Assembly (NCBI GenBank): GCA_002340355.1
Contig: DDLX01000043.1
Span: 303,178 to 367,177 of the forward strand
Source: Cytophagales bacterium UBA2561
GTDB taxonomy: Bacteria; Bacteroidota; Bacteroidia; Cytophagales; Thermoflexibacteraceae
Length of the DNA: 64,000 bases
Reading direction: 5' to 3'
How positions within the stretch are numbered: position 1 is the stretch's first letter; each line of letters starts with the position of its first letter. The notes below the pieces were generated by a model. The model had not been told where the DNA came from. It did no database searches and saw only the letters and a list, made by a program, of their open reading frames with translations. A program made the translations under genes and the position numbers. Below, piece after piece: positions 36,116-44,803 of this stretch.

Positions 36116-36681
36116 TTTTCTGATTTATTTTTTTTGACTTTGACACATAAAGAATAGAGCGAGAAATCCTCATCAAACTCATAAAAATCCATCTGCAGGG
36201 GATAGCCTGAAATCATTGCTACCTGAATGAGTCCAATACCTGCTCCTTTACTACGATCTTTTGAAGGACGACTTCTTTGCTCACGCTTGTAACGCCTAAG
36301 CCCTTCTTTATCAAGGGCATTAATGACTTTGCAATTATGTAACAGTTCGTGGGTATATATATTTTCAATCTTATTGCTGGACATGAAGTAATAATAGTTG
36401 TCATCTTGGATAACCAGTAGAGTTCCAATTCGATCATTTCTATATCCAAAATTAACCTTTTCAGCAGAATAGAAAAGAATATTTTGAGCTAATTCGATAA
36501 ATATTGCAAAAATTTTTCGACAAATCTTAGGCTCATGTGCCAACTTCATGCGGATATGTCGGCTTAATTCTGCCATAATTACATCCGTTAGAGGTCCCTT
36601 ATAAGCAATGACGACCTTATCAGTAGCAGTTTGATTTATTTGTTCTTGTAAATCAAAAGCAGTATGCATTTGCTTGATCAT
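36112..36681 (-). CDS. SiaB-like protein kinase
   Basis: The first ATG of the open frame is at 36681 (a GTG at 36696 is an alternative), giving 189 residues. The protein has a GHKL-type ATP-binding fold: IFIELAQNILFYSAEK as N box and SKGAGIGLIQVAMIS as glycine box. It matches the SiaB family (DUF6272), which phosphorylates SiaC. It forms an overlapping pair with the SiaC-like gene and lies upstream of cheR-cheB. The HAMP-SpoIIE protein at 13008-15041 is the best candidate for the opposing phosphatase. Confidence 0.82.
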   Translation of the reverse strand: MIKQMHTAFDLQEQINQTATDKVVIAYKGPLTDVIMAELSRHIRMKLAHEPKICRKIFAIFIELAQNILFYSAEKVNFGYRNDRIGTLLVIQDDNYYYFMSSNKIENIYTHELLHNCKVINALDKEGLRRYKREQRSRPSKDRSKGAGIGLIQVAMISGYPLQMDFYEFDEDFSLYSLCVKVKKNKSEK

Positions 36682-36928
36682 TGATAAAATATGCACCGAA
36701 TAAATTTCAATGCTTACCGAAATTTAGCGATAAAAATAAATGACTTTGTGAGAAAATTCTAGTTTGTACTTAACTATTTATCCAAAAAGTGTTCTCACTT
36801 ACTCTTTTCTAAACGAAAATCACACCAAAGTAATTCTATTTTTTGATTTTATCCACGATCTTTATCCAAAAAATAAATAGAAATACTATATTTCATTGAA
36901 ATAATAATAATTTTTTTTCTACTAACTT

Positions 36929-38647
36929 TTAGTTAAACGATTGTGCTTTTATCTTTAGAGCTTTCCAGATGATTTGATTATCCTCAAAGTTAGTTTCACA
37001 TTCCAGTAATTTTGGAGAATTAGAAGGTAAAAATAAACCTTCTAGCTTATCAAAAAATTCCGTTTTTGTTTTTGCTATTTGATAATCTATCCCAAAGTCT
37101 TTACATAATAAACGAGCTTGGTGAGGCTGTGGTGTTAAAAAATAAGCAGTGCTTTTTTCAATAACATCAGGTCCAGGAATCATTGTAAAAATTCCGCCAC
37201 CATGATTATTTAATAAAATAATTCGCAGATTAACTAATTTATATCGATTCCAAAAGGCATTTCGGTCATAAAAAAAAGCCAAATCCCCTGTGATTAAAAT
37301 ATTTAATTTGTCAGAAACTAAAGAATGTCCGACTGCTGTACTGGTACTTCCATCAATGCCACTTGTTCCTCGATTCGCAAAAACTTCAATATTTTCTATT
37401 GGTTTTGAGCGATTTAGAAAATTGAAAACATTTGCATACCGTACCGTCATGCTATTAGCCAAATGTAAATTCGAATTTGTGGGAAGTTGACGTAGTGTTT
37501 CGTAAATAATTTCAGATTCTGAAAACTTGAATTTCTCAAAAAAGTCAGGAAATAAAGTTTTAAATTTTGTTTCTTGATTTGTCCAAATTTTGAGATAATT
37601 TTTTCTCTTTACCTTAATTTCAGATGTTGTTTCTCGAATAAAGACATTCTTAAAAAAATACCATTCCGAAGTAGGAATTACTTTGGTCAAACTCTGAAAT
37701 GTATCTGCTACATAGCCATCTTTTTGAATGTGCCAATGTTCGTGGGGTGGATACTTTCGAAAAGCTAGTTTGAGATTTTTTGAGATAACCGATTTACCAA
37801 ATGTAATCAATAAATCAGGCTGTCCGATTTTTTCTCGAAAATTGTCATTTAGAAGAATAAAATCTTGATGCTGAATACGATTTGAAATTGAGTGAGTATT
37901 TGAAATAATATCTGAAATAACGGGAATTTCAAGATCAGAAAGCAATTCACAAAGTTTTATATTTTGGAAATCCTGCCCTGCTATAATGACAATTTTCTCA
38001 AATTTTTGTAATTTATTTTGTAGTTTTTGAACTACACTTTTGTCTAAAACAGTTTCAAAATTTTCTTTTTCAATTAATTTAACTTCTTTTTTATAACTGA
38101 TTTTTGTTGTTTCTTTAGGATAAAATGGCTCACGAATGGGAATATTAATATGGACGGGTTTAGGTGGAAATTCTAGACTTAAATTAATTGCCTCATTGAC
38201 AATTCGCTCAGTATGCCAAATTTTATCAGGATGCGAAAAATCATCAGGTAATTGAAAAGATTTCCGAACATGTTTCCCATAAATTTCTCGTTGTTGAATC
38301 GTTTGTCCATCTTGCTGATCAAGCAATTCAGGTGGACGGTCGGCGGTCAAAATCAGTAGTGGAACATCTTGATAAAAGGCTTCTGCTACTGCCGAAAAGT
38401 AATTTATGCCAGCCGTTCCAGAAGTACAAACTAAAACTACTGGTTTACGAATTTGTTGAGCAATCCCCATTGCAATGAATCCTGCGGAACGTTCATCAGT
38501 AATCGTAAAACATTTCATTTTAGGATGATTGGTAAATCCATGTACTAAAGGTGCACACCTTGATCCTGGGGACAAAACAGTATGGCGTAGCCCTTTTTGA
38601 GTACAAATTTCAGTAATATCCCAAAGGGAAGATAAGGAATAAGTCAT
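36929..38647 (-). CDS. menD: SEPHCHC synthase MenD (menaquinone pathway)
   Basis: This 572-residue ThDP enzyme adds a succinyl-semialdehyde unit from 2-oxoglutarate to isochorismate. Signature segments are HTVLSPGSRCAPLVHGF, FTITDERSAGFIAMGIAQQI, VLVCTSGTAGINYFSAVAEA, a C-terminal NRGTSGIDGSTSTAVGHSL, and the ThDP-binding region LNILITGDLAFFYDRNAFWN. Menaquinone is the quinone expected for the SdhCAB complex also in this window. No other men genes are adjacent. The start is 341 bases from the divergent cinA. Confidence 0.95.
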   Translation of the reverse strand: MTYSLSSLWDITEICTQKGLRHTVLSPGSRCAPLVHGFTNHPKMKCFTITDERSAGFIAMGIAQQIRKPVVLVCTSGTAGINYFSAVAEAFYQDVPLLILTADRPPELLDQQDGQTIQQREIYGKHVRKSFQLPDDFSHPDKIWHTERIVNEAINLSLEFPPKPVHINIPIREPFYPKETTKISYKKEVKLIEKENFETVLDKSVVQKLQNKLQKFEKIVIIAGQDFQNIKLCELLSDLEIPVISDIISNTHSISNRIQHQDFILLNDNFREKIGQPDLLITFGKSVISKNLKLAFRKYPPHEHWHIQKDGYVADTFQSLTKVIPTSEWYFFKNVFIRETTSEIKVKRKNYLKIWTNQETKFKTLFPDFFEKFKFSESEIIYETLRQLPTNSNLHLANSMTVRYANVFNFLNRSKPIENIEVFANRGTSGIDGSTSTAVGHSLVSDKLNILITGDLAFFYDRNAFWNRYKLVNLRIILLNNHGGGIFTMIPGPDVIEKSTAYFLTPQPHQARLLCKDFGIDYQIAKTKTEFFDKLEGLFLPSNSPKLLECETNFEDNQIIWKALKIKAQSFN

Positions 38648-38988
38648 GTTTTAGAGTAATGTCAAATAATAAATATGGATATTTCCAATTTTTCTAAAAA
38701 AATGAAAAATATATGAAAATCAAACCTTATCACATTTTTATTCTGGAGTTATAATATGAATGTTAGTTGTTCAGCAATTATTTATTCTAATAATTGCTGA
38801 AGCTTTATAATGTTTGAAACTTAAGGAGTGGTTCGTCAATATCAATCGGGATAAAGTCTAATGAATTTAAGCATTCTGAACCTATCTGCTTGTAGAGTTG
38901 TTTAGAATTTATTACCTTTTCTCTTCGAAATTTTTCAAGAATCTATCAGTTTTCCTATCATAACAGACACCAAAACCACTCAAAGCTA
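38648..38988. other. Divergent menD-cinA intergenic region with perfect inverted repeat
   Basis: No coding potential seen. It holds a perfect 13-pair inverted repeat, TTCAGCAATTATT (38770-38782) and AATAATTGCTGAA (38789-38801), with a 6-base loop. It lies between divergent genes, so it is unlikely to terminate either. It could be an operator or part of an unannotated small RNA. Confidence 0.5.
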
Positions 38989-40245
38989 ATGCAACATATT
39001 CACGCAGAAATCATTACCATCGGCGATGAAATTTTATATGGACAAATTACCGACACCAATTCTCAGATGATTGCTACGGAATTGGATAAAATCGGCATAC
39101 GGGTTGTTCGTCGCACTGCCGTAGGAGATACCCAAAATGCTATTACTAATGCTTTAAAGGTCGCCTTACAAATTGCTGATATTGTGATTTTTACGGGAGG
39201 ACTCGGACCCACTAAAGACGATATTACGAAAACAACACTTTGTAAATTTTTTGAGGCAAAGTTAATTCAACAGCCTGAAATTTTGGCTCATATTGAAAAC
39301 TTATTTGTGCAAAAGGGACGTACACTCAATAATCTCAATCGACAACAAGCTCGTTTTCCAGATAAAGCCGAAATTATTTGGAATCCTATTGGAACAGCCC
39401 CAGGGATGTGGTTTACTCAAAAGGATAAAGTGATTATTTCGATGCCTGGGGTACCACGTGAAATGCAATGTATGATGACAGAGACCATTGCCCCGAAACT
39501 TCAAGAAACTTTTCATACGCCTTTCATTTACCACAAAATTATCCGAACAATTAATTTACCTGAATCTATTTTGGCTGAGAAAATTGCCACTTGGGAGGAT
39601 AGTTTGCCAAGTCATATCAAACTAGCCTATTTACCACGTATGGGGCAGGTACGAATGCGTCTGACTGCAACGGGTGAAAATATGACACAAATCCAAGCCG
39701 AAACACATGCTGAAATTGATAAGGTTCTTCCATTAATTAAGCCTCATGTATTTGGATTTGATAATGAAGAAATCGAAGAAGTAACAGGACGAGAACTTGC
39801 CGAACGGGGTTTAACCATTGCTGCTGCTGAAAGTTGTACAGGTGGATTGGTTGCCCATCATTTAACGAAAATTGCAGGGGCAAGTCGATATTTTGTAGGA
39901 GGAATTGTTGCTTATGATAACCGTATTAAAATCAGAAAGTTAGACATTCCCGAAAAACTCATCCGAAAACATGGCGCAGTTAGTCAAGAAATTGTTAGCT
40001 TAATGGCAGAAAATATTCGGAAAAAATATGGCACTTACTTGGGAATAGCGACTTCAGGAATTGCGGGACCTGATGGTGGAACACCCGATAAACCTGTCGG
40101 AACAATTTGGATTGCAGTATCTTGTGAATCAAAAATATTTACTCAAAAACTACAATTGACGACTGACCGTACTTTGAATATGCAATTAACCGTAAACTAT
40201 CTACTCAATAAAGTACGGCAAATGGCGATAGAAATGGAGTTTTAA
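38989..40245 (+). CDS. cinA: CinA-family protein (nicotinamide-nucleotide amidohydrolase)
   Basis: This 418-residue protein combines an N-terminal MoaB/MoeA-like COG1058 domain (IITIGDEILYGQITDTNSQM, IVIFTGGLGPTKDDIT) and a C-terminal PncC domain (IAAAESCTGGLVAHHLTKIA, GIATSGIAGPDGGTPDKPVG). Full-length CinA proteins hydrolyse ADP-ribose and deamidate NMN in pyridine nucleotide salvage; the gene name comes from competence induction. It ends in convergence with the TPR gene. Confidence 0.95.
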   Translation: MQHIHAEIITIGDEILYGQITDTNSQMIATELDKIGIRVVRRTAVGDTQNAITNALKVALQIADIVIFTGGLGPTKDDITKTTLCKFFEAKLIQQPEILAHIENLFVQKGRTLNNLNRQQARFPDKAEIIWNPIGTAPGMWFTQKDKVIISMPGVPREMQCMMTETIAPKLQETFHTPFIYHKIIRTINLPESILAEKIATWEDSLPSHIKLAYLPRMGQVRMRLTATGENMTQIQAETHAEIDKVLPLIKPHVFGFDNEEIEEVTGRELAERGLTIAAAESCTGGLVAHHLTKIAGASRYFVGGIVAYDNRIKIRKLDIPEKLIRKHGAVSQEIVSLMAENIRKKYGTYLGIATSGIAGPDGGTPDKPVGTIWIAVSCESKIFTQKLQLTTDRTLNMQLTVNYLLNKVRQMAIEMEF

Positions 40246-40293
40246 AAATTAAGTATTGAGACTTTAGTATTTTGTTCCTACTAAATTGATTGG

Positions 40294-40319
40294 GTTACTG
40301 GGTCACTTGGCTCAGTAAC
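40294..40319. terminator. Hairpin between convergent cinA and TPR gene
   Basis: Stem GTTACTGGG (40294-40302) with CTCAGTAAC (40311-40319), nine pairs with one wobble and an 8-base loop, then a short AT stretch. Confidence 0.5.
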
Positions 40320-40335
40320 TATATTTTAGTGGTAT

Positions 40336-41660
40336 TTAGTCTTCTTCATCTTTCAAAATTCGCTCATATTCCATAAGTGCAGGATTGCGAAAAGTGCCTT
40401 TGGCGGCTCGTTTGAAACACAACTTCGCCTTTTGTGGACTTCCCGAATCACGGTAAATCATTCCGCCCGCAAAAAAGAAGGGGACTAAAATTTTATCTCC
40501 TAAGTCAGATTGTTGTAAAATTTCATCGACATAATAAACGGCTTTGGCATAATTTCGAAGTCGATAAAAGGCAATAATCCGTACCATTTCCATCTCATAG
40601 TCATGCCTACGAATTTTGAGCGCACTACCTACCGCATCTGTAGCTTCTTTGTAATACCCAGAGTTAAGCATAGCAACTGCCATATCTCGATAAATCTGGT
40701 GGCGCGCTTTGAGGTGTTCTTCAAGTGGAATGGCTTCTTTAAAATATTGAATGGTTTTATCTCGTTTTAATTCTCGTTCTGCAATTTTGCCCAGTAAAAC
40801 TTTAGCGGGTGCATAATCAGCTCGCACTTTGAGAGTTCGCTCAAGGTATTCTTTGGCAGTAGAATATTCATAAATACGAAAATAAGCTTCGGCAGTTTGA
40901 TAGTAATATTTGGGTTCATACTTCATAATCTCATTTTTGTACTTGCCGTAAACTGCTCGACTCCATGCTTCTGAAGCTTGATCATATTCTTTGAGTTTGT
41001 AATGAGCATACCCCAACTCATAATAGTATTTGGCAATTTCTTTTAAGGCAGGTGTTTTCAAAAGCTTCACAGCTTGAGTCATATCTGACTTCGCCGTCTT
41101 GTAATCTCCCATTCGATTACTAATTAATGCTTCGTTATAAAGTAACTCTAAACTGGGGTTCATCATAAATTTCCGAACTGTGTTAATTTGAATTTTAGCA
41201 TCAACATAATTTTCGGTTTTGACTAATAGTCGAATGACCTCCATTTTATATTCAAACTTTTTTTCTAAATTTTCTTCATACTGAAAGGCTCCATTAAGGG
41301 CTTTAATAACATTCTCGAAGTCTTTTTTGGCTTTATAACATTTTGCTAACATTTTATAGGCATGAATATAATCTGTTTTAAGACGAACGGTTCGTTCAAA
41401 AGCTCCAATTGCGGCATCATATTGATTAATTCTGACATGACACATTCCTTTAGCATAGGTAAATCGGTAGTTTTGGGGGTCGGCTTTAATGGCGTTATTG
41501 TATTGGGCAATCGCTTCAGCGTATTGTTTTTTTTGTTTTAGATGCTCACCTTTTGCAAAAAAAAAATTCCTTCATCAGCAGCACTAGTCTGCGCCGAAGT
41601 TGTCATGATGACAAAGCTGAAAATCACCCATAAAAACAACGTAAATAGTTGGAACTGCAT
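40336..41660 (-). CDS. Exported TPR-repeat protein, interrupted by a frameshift in a T10 tract
   Basis: A start at 41660 gives a signal peptide (MQFQLFTLFLWVIFSFVIM to about residue 23, then QTSAADEG). In this frame the protein stops at 41538-41540 after 40 residues. The other frame, open from the ten-base T tract (plus-strand A run 41557-41566), continues AKGEHLKQKKQYAEAIAQYN, an ideal TPR helix, and then about 12 further TPR-like motifs to the stop at 40336. With 11 or 8 T the two parts join into one protein of about 440 residues. As written, only a downstream start (such as 41445) could make a protein, without signal peptide. This could be phase variation, transcriptional slippage or a sequencing error. 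CAAATATA at 41726-41733 is a possible minus-strand -7 box. Confidence 0.8.
41557..41566 (-). repeat. Homopolymer tract (T10 on the coding strand)
   Basis: Ten A on the plus strand, reading T10 in the coding direction of the TPR gene, located exactly where the frame changes from signal peptide to TPR region. Confidence 0.9.
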
Positions 41661-41907
41661 CTTTGGATAGCGTGTTTAGGGAGTTGGAAATCAAGTTTAT
41701 ATCATACTACTATACTGCACCTTGACAAATATAGCAAGCAATTCATCGGAAATCTATAAATTTCTTAACAAAACGTTCTATCAAGCAGTTTAGTGCCGTC
41801 TTTTATCCAAAAAATCTGTAACTTAGTCGAAAAATGGCGGAAAGATTTTTGCTCTTATAGAAATAAAATTCTCTGTATAGAACCACTTGCTAACAACTAC
41901 ACACAAC

Positions 41908-42318
41908 ATGAAAACAGTATATCAAAGTAAATTTTTAAGGCAGATCTTTCATCCAGAAACTCGAATTATGGAAGGACAATGGTTAAAAAATATCAGAATA
42001 ACAGATAAAGACTACCGACTTGAATTAGAAAAAACCATTGAGACCAATCGAAAATATCAACCCAAAGGAATTCTGGTTGATACTCGTTTCTTTTCCTTAA
42101 CTATTATTCCCGAAACACAACATTGGATTAATCAAACTGTTTTTTCGCAATATATTGCCTTGGAGATTGTAAAAATGGCTTTTTTAGTTCCTCATGATTT
42201 TTTTGTGTATGTCTCTATCGAACAAACTATAGATGAAAAAATTGCCAAATACGGAATAGAAACACAATTTTTTGATGATTATGACCAAGCTAAAAGCTGG
42301 GTAGCTCATTACGAATAA
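41908..42318 (+). CDS. Small SpoIIAA-like (STAS/SEC14-type) protein
   Basis: The ATG at 41908 gives 136 residues; a TTG at 41887 is less likely. The pattern (EGQWLKNIRITDKDYRLELE, KGILVDTRFFSLTI, ETQHWINQTVF, then a terminal FFDDYDQAKSWVAHYE) resembles small Bacteroidota proteins with a SpoIIAA-like alpha/beta fold. Function is unknown. It is the first gene of a likely operon with folP (25 bases downstream) and aroQ, but a metabolic link to folate or shikimate is not evident. Confidence 0.7.
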   Translation: MKTVYQSKFLRQIFHPETRIMEGQWLKNIRITDKDYRLELEKTIETNRKYQPKGILVDTRFFSLTIIPETQHWINQTVFSQYIALEIVKMAFLVPHDFFVYVSIEQTIDEKIAKYGIETQFFDDYDQAKSWVAHYE

Positions 42319-42343
42319 ATTAAACTTAACTTTAATACTCAGA

Positions 42344-43177
42344 ATGGCTCTTTTTCAGACCTCAAAAACACTCAATTTAGGCGGGCATTTATTGGATTTA
42401 TCAAAACCAATAACGATGGGCATTTTAAATATTACCCCTGATTCGTTTTATGATGGGGGAAAATATAAGAATGCAGATCAAATCATACAACAAGTTGAGA
42501 AAATGTCCTCTGAAGGTACAAAAATTATTGATATTGGAGGTTATTCGACTCGACCAAATGCTACAAATATTTCTGAAAATGAAGAGCTTGAACGTGTTCT
42601 TTTTGCTATAGAAGCGATCTTAGAAAGATTTCCTAATACCTTAATTTCTATTGATACTTTTCGGGCAAACATTGCGGAACGAGCAGTTCAGGCAGGAGCT
42701 AAAATGGTAAATGATGTTTCAGGAGGCACATTAGATGATAAGATGTTCGAAACGGTAGCGCGCCTGAAAGTGCCGTATATTTTGATGCACATGAAAGGTA
42801 GTCCACAAACTATGACACAACTCACTAATTATGATAATTTGATATTGGAAATGACTGATTTTTTTCAAATTCAGATTGCTAAACTTCGGGAAATTGGTGT
42901 AATGGATATTATTTTGGATGTTGGATTAGGATTTGCCAAAACCATTGAGCAAAATTATGAATTGATACAAAAATTAGATTCTTTTAAAATTTTTGAATTA
43001 CCAATACTAGTAGGTGCATCTCGCAAGTCTATGATTTGGAAAAAACTACATCTTTCTCCTGCCGAAGCCCTCAATGGAACAACGGCTGTGAATACCATTG
43101 CCTTACAAAATGGAGCCAATATTTTGCGGGTACATGATGTGAAAGAAGCTGAACAAATCATAGATTTATTTTTTTGA
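42344..43177 (+). CDS. folP: Dihydropteroate synthase
   Basis: This 277-residue TIM-barrel enzyme condenses p-aminobenzoate with dihydropterin pyrophosphate in folate synthesis. Signatures are MGILNITPDSFYDGGKY, IDIGGYSTRPNA, KMVNDVSGGTLDD, ILDVGLGFAKT and VGASRKSMI. It lies between the SpoIIAA-like gene and aroQ with 25- and 41-base gaps, so the three are probably one transcript. Folate and chorismate-derived p-aminobenzoate share a pathway branch, which fits pairing with aroQ. Confidence 0.96.
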   Translation: MALFQTSKTLNLGGHLLDLSKPITMGILNITPDSFYDGGKYKNADQIIQQVEKMSSEGTKIIDIGGYSTRPNATNISENEELERVLFAIEAILERFPNTLISIDTFRANIAERAVQAGAKMVNDVSGGTLDDKMFETVARLKVPYILMHMKGSPQTMTQLTNYDNLILEMTDFFQIQIAKLREIGVMDIILDVGLGFAKTIEQNYELIQKLDSFKIFELPILVGASRKSMIWKKLHLSPAEALNGTTAVNTIALQNGANILRVHDVKEAEQIIDLFF

Positions 43178-43218
43178 AAAAACGATTATAACAACTTCAA
43201 TACCATAAAATTACGGAT

Positions 43219-43641
43219 ATGAAAAAAATCTGGATTATTAATGGACCCAATCTCAATCTATTAGGAAAGCGTGAACCACAAATATACGGCGCACAAGGAT
43301 TTGAAGATTATTTTAAAACACTTCAAGCCCAATTTCCTAAAATAGAATTAGCCTATTTTCAGTCGAATAGTGAAGGTGGATTGATTGATAAAATTCATGA
43401 AATTGGATTTTCTGCTGATGGAATTATTTTAAATGCGGGAGGCTATACTCATACTTCTGTTGCTTTAACGGATGCTATTGCAGGTATAATTACACCTACA
43501 ATTGAAGTTCATATTTCTAATGTTCACGCACGGGAAGAGTTTCGACATCATAGTTATCTGAGCAAAAATTGCGTTGGGATCATTGTAGGATTTGGCTTGG
43601 ATGGATATCGAATGGCAATCTCTCACTTTCTTCAAGGATAG
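43219..43641 (+). CDS. aroQ: Type II 3-dehydroquinate dehydratase
   Basis: This 140-residue protein is the dodecameric type II enzyme of the shikimate pathway. It shows IINGPNLNLLGKREPQIYG with the catalytic Tyr, FQSNSEGGLIDKIHE, ILNAGGYTHTSVAL, and VHISNVHAREEFRHHSYL with the catalytic His. It ends the folP operon. A MITE-like element begins four bases after the stop codon. Confidence 0.96.
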   Translation: MKKIWIINGPNLNLLGKREPQIYGAQGFEDYFKTLQAQFPKIELAYFQSNSEGGLIDKIHEIGFSADGIILNAGGYTHTSVALTDAIAGIITPTIEVHISNVHAREEFRHHSYLSKNCVGIIVGFGLDGYRMAISHFLQG

Positions 43642-43645
43642 TTAA

Positions 43646-43795
43646 GAGGTTGTTTAAAAATTTTTAAGAAAAATGAGAGAGGTATTTTGGAATAAGTAAA
43701 ATAGTTCTCCTTGCTTAAAATTAGACTTTATTCTACATTAGAAAAAATGATACAGTTATGATAGTTCAATTCTTATGCAAAATTTAAACAACCTC
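43646..43795. mobile_element. MITE-like element, copy A (150 bp)
   Basis: Terminal inverted repeats GAGGTTGTTTAAA and TTTAAACAACCTC enclose about 124 bases without coding potential. The flanks carry a direct TAA (43643-43645 and 43796-43798), consistent with a 3-base target duplication of T-N-A type. An inverted copy lies at 44652-44803 and a longer relative at 46516-46691. The parent transposase is not in the window; TNA duplications are known in some IS5-family groups. Confidence 0.8.
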
Positions 43796-43856
43796 TAAAG
43801 GTAATCTCCATAATATTAGATTTAAAATTTAATGTTATGGAAACCTGAGATATGAC

Positions 43857-44609
43857 TTATGTTGTCATACAATTGATTTGTCCACCATCTACGATAATAT
43901 CTTCTCCACAGATAAAGGAGGCATCATCAGAGACTAAAAACAGAATGGCATTTGCAATATCACGTGGTTCCCCTATCCGTTTTATAGGAATATCTCGTTC
44001 TATCATATCATGGAGGATTTTTTCGGAAAATCCTTCAGTTGTCCAGAGCATATTTGTATTAGTACAGCCTGGAGAAACACAATTCACGCGTATTCCTCTT
44101 GGAAGCAACTCAGAGCCTAGTGTTCTTGTCATAACTCGAATTCCTGCTTTTGCTGTAGTATAAATTGTATGGGTTGGTAAACCCAAAGCATGAGCAATAG
44201 AGGAAACAAATACGATTGCGGCTGTTTCATTCAAATAAGGTAAACTTTTCTGGACTGTGAAAAATCCTCCTTTAAGATTTACGTCTAATGACTCATTAAA
44301 AATATCCTCTGTAGTTTGTTCGATAGGTAGTAAACGAGCGACTCCTGCATTGGGGATCACGATATCAATTTTGCCAAATCTTTCAGAAGCCTTCAAAAAT
44401 AGATTTTCTAAGTCGGCTAAATTTCGGACATCCCCTTGTACTCCAAGGGCATTTTCGCCGAGTTCTGCTACGACTTCGTCAATTTTGTTTTGTCGGCGAC
44501 CAAAAATAACTACGTTTGCGCCTTCTTCGGTAAATAATTGTGCGGTAGCTCGACCAATGCCATCATTACCACCTGTAATGACAGCTGTTTTGCCTGTGAG
44601 TTTTCCCAT
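43857..44609 (-). CDS. SDR-family oxidoreductase (copy 1)
   Basis: This 250-residue classical short-chain dehydrogenase has the cofactor motif TGGNDGIG, the NAG motif (IPNAGVARL), catalytic Ser in IVFVSSIAH, and YTTAK (Y-x-x-x-K). Substrate is unknown; NAD(P)H is the expected cofactor. It is a paralog of the SDR at 44804-45556. The first ~95 residues are almost identical between them, but the rest differ at many positions. MITE-like copies A and B lie on either side in inverted orientation. Confidence 0.9.
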   Translation of the reverse strand: MGKLTGKTAVITGGNDGIGRATAQLFTEEGANVVIFGRRQNKIDEVVAELGENALGVQGDVRNLADLENLFLKASERFGKIDIVIPNAGVARLLPIEQTTEDIFNESLDVNLKGGFFTVQKSLPYLNETAAIVFVSSIAHALGLPTHTIYTTAKAGIRVMTRTLGSELLPRGIRVNCVSPGCTNTNMLWTTEGFSEKILHDMIERDIPIKRIGEPRDIANAILFLVSDDASFICGEDIIVDGGQINCMTT

Positions 44610-44651
44610 GATTGATTTTGATGTTTTTTTAATGATATTAAAATATGATTA

Positions 44652-44803
44652 GTGAGTGTTCAAATTTTATGTAAAATCTGAACTATCATAACTGTGTCAT
44701 TTTTTCTAATGTAGAATAAAGTCTAATTTTAAGCAAGGAGAACTATTTTACTTATTCCAAAATACCTCTCTCATTTTTCTTAAAAAAAAATTTAAACAAC
44801 TTC
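44652..44803. mobile_element. MITE-like element, copy B (152 bp), inverted relative to A
   Basis: The interior is nearly identical to the reverse complement of copy A. The right end reads TTTAAACAACTTC; the left end (GTGAGTGTTCAAA) is eroded. A direct TTA flanks it (44649-44651 and 44804-44806). The right TTA is also the stop codon (TAA on the minus strand) of the neighbouring SDR gene. Confidence 0.8.
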
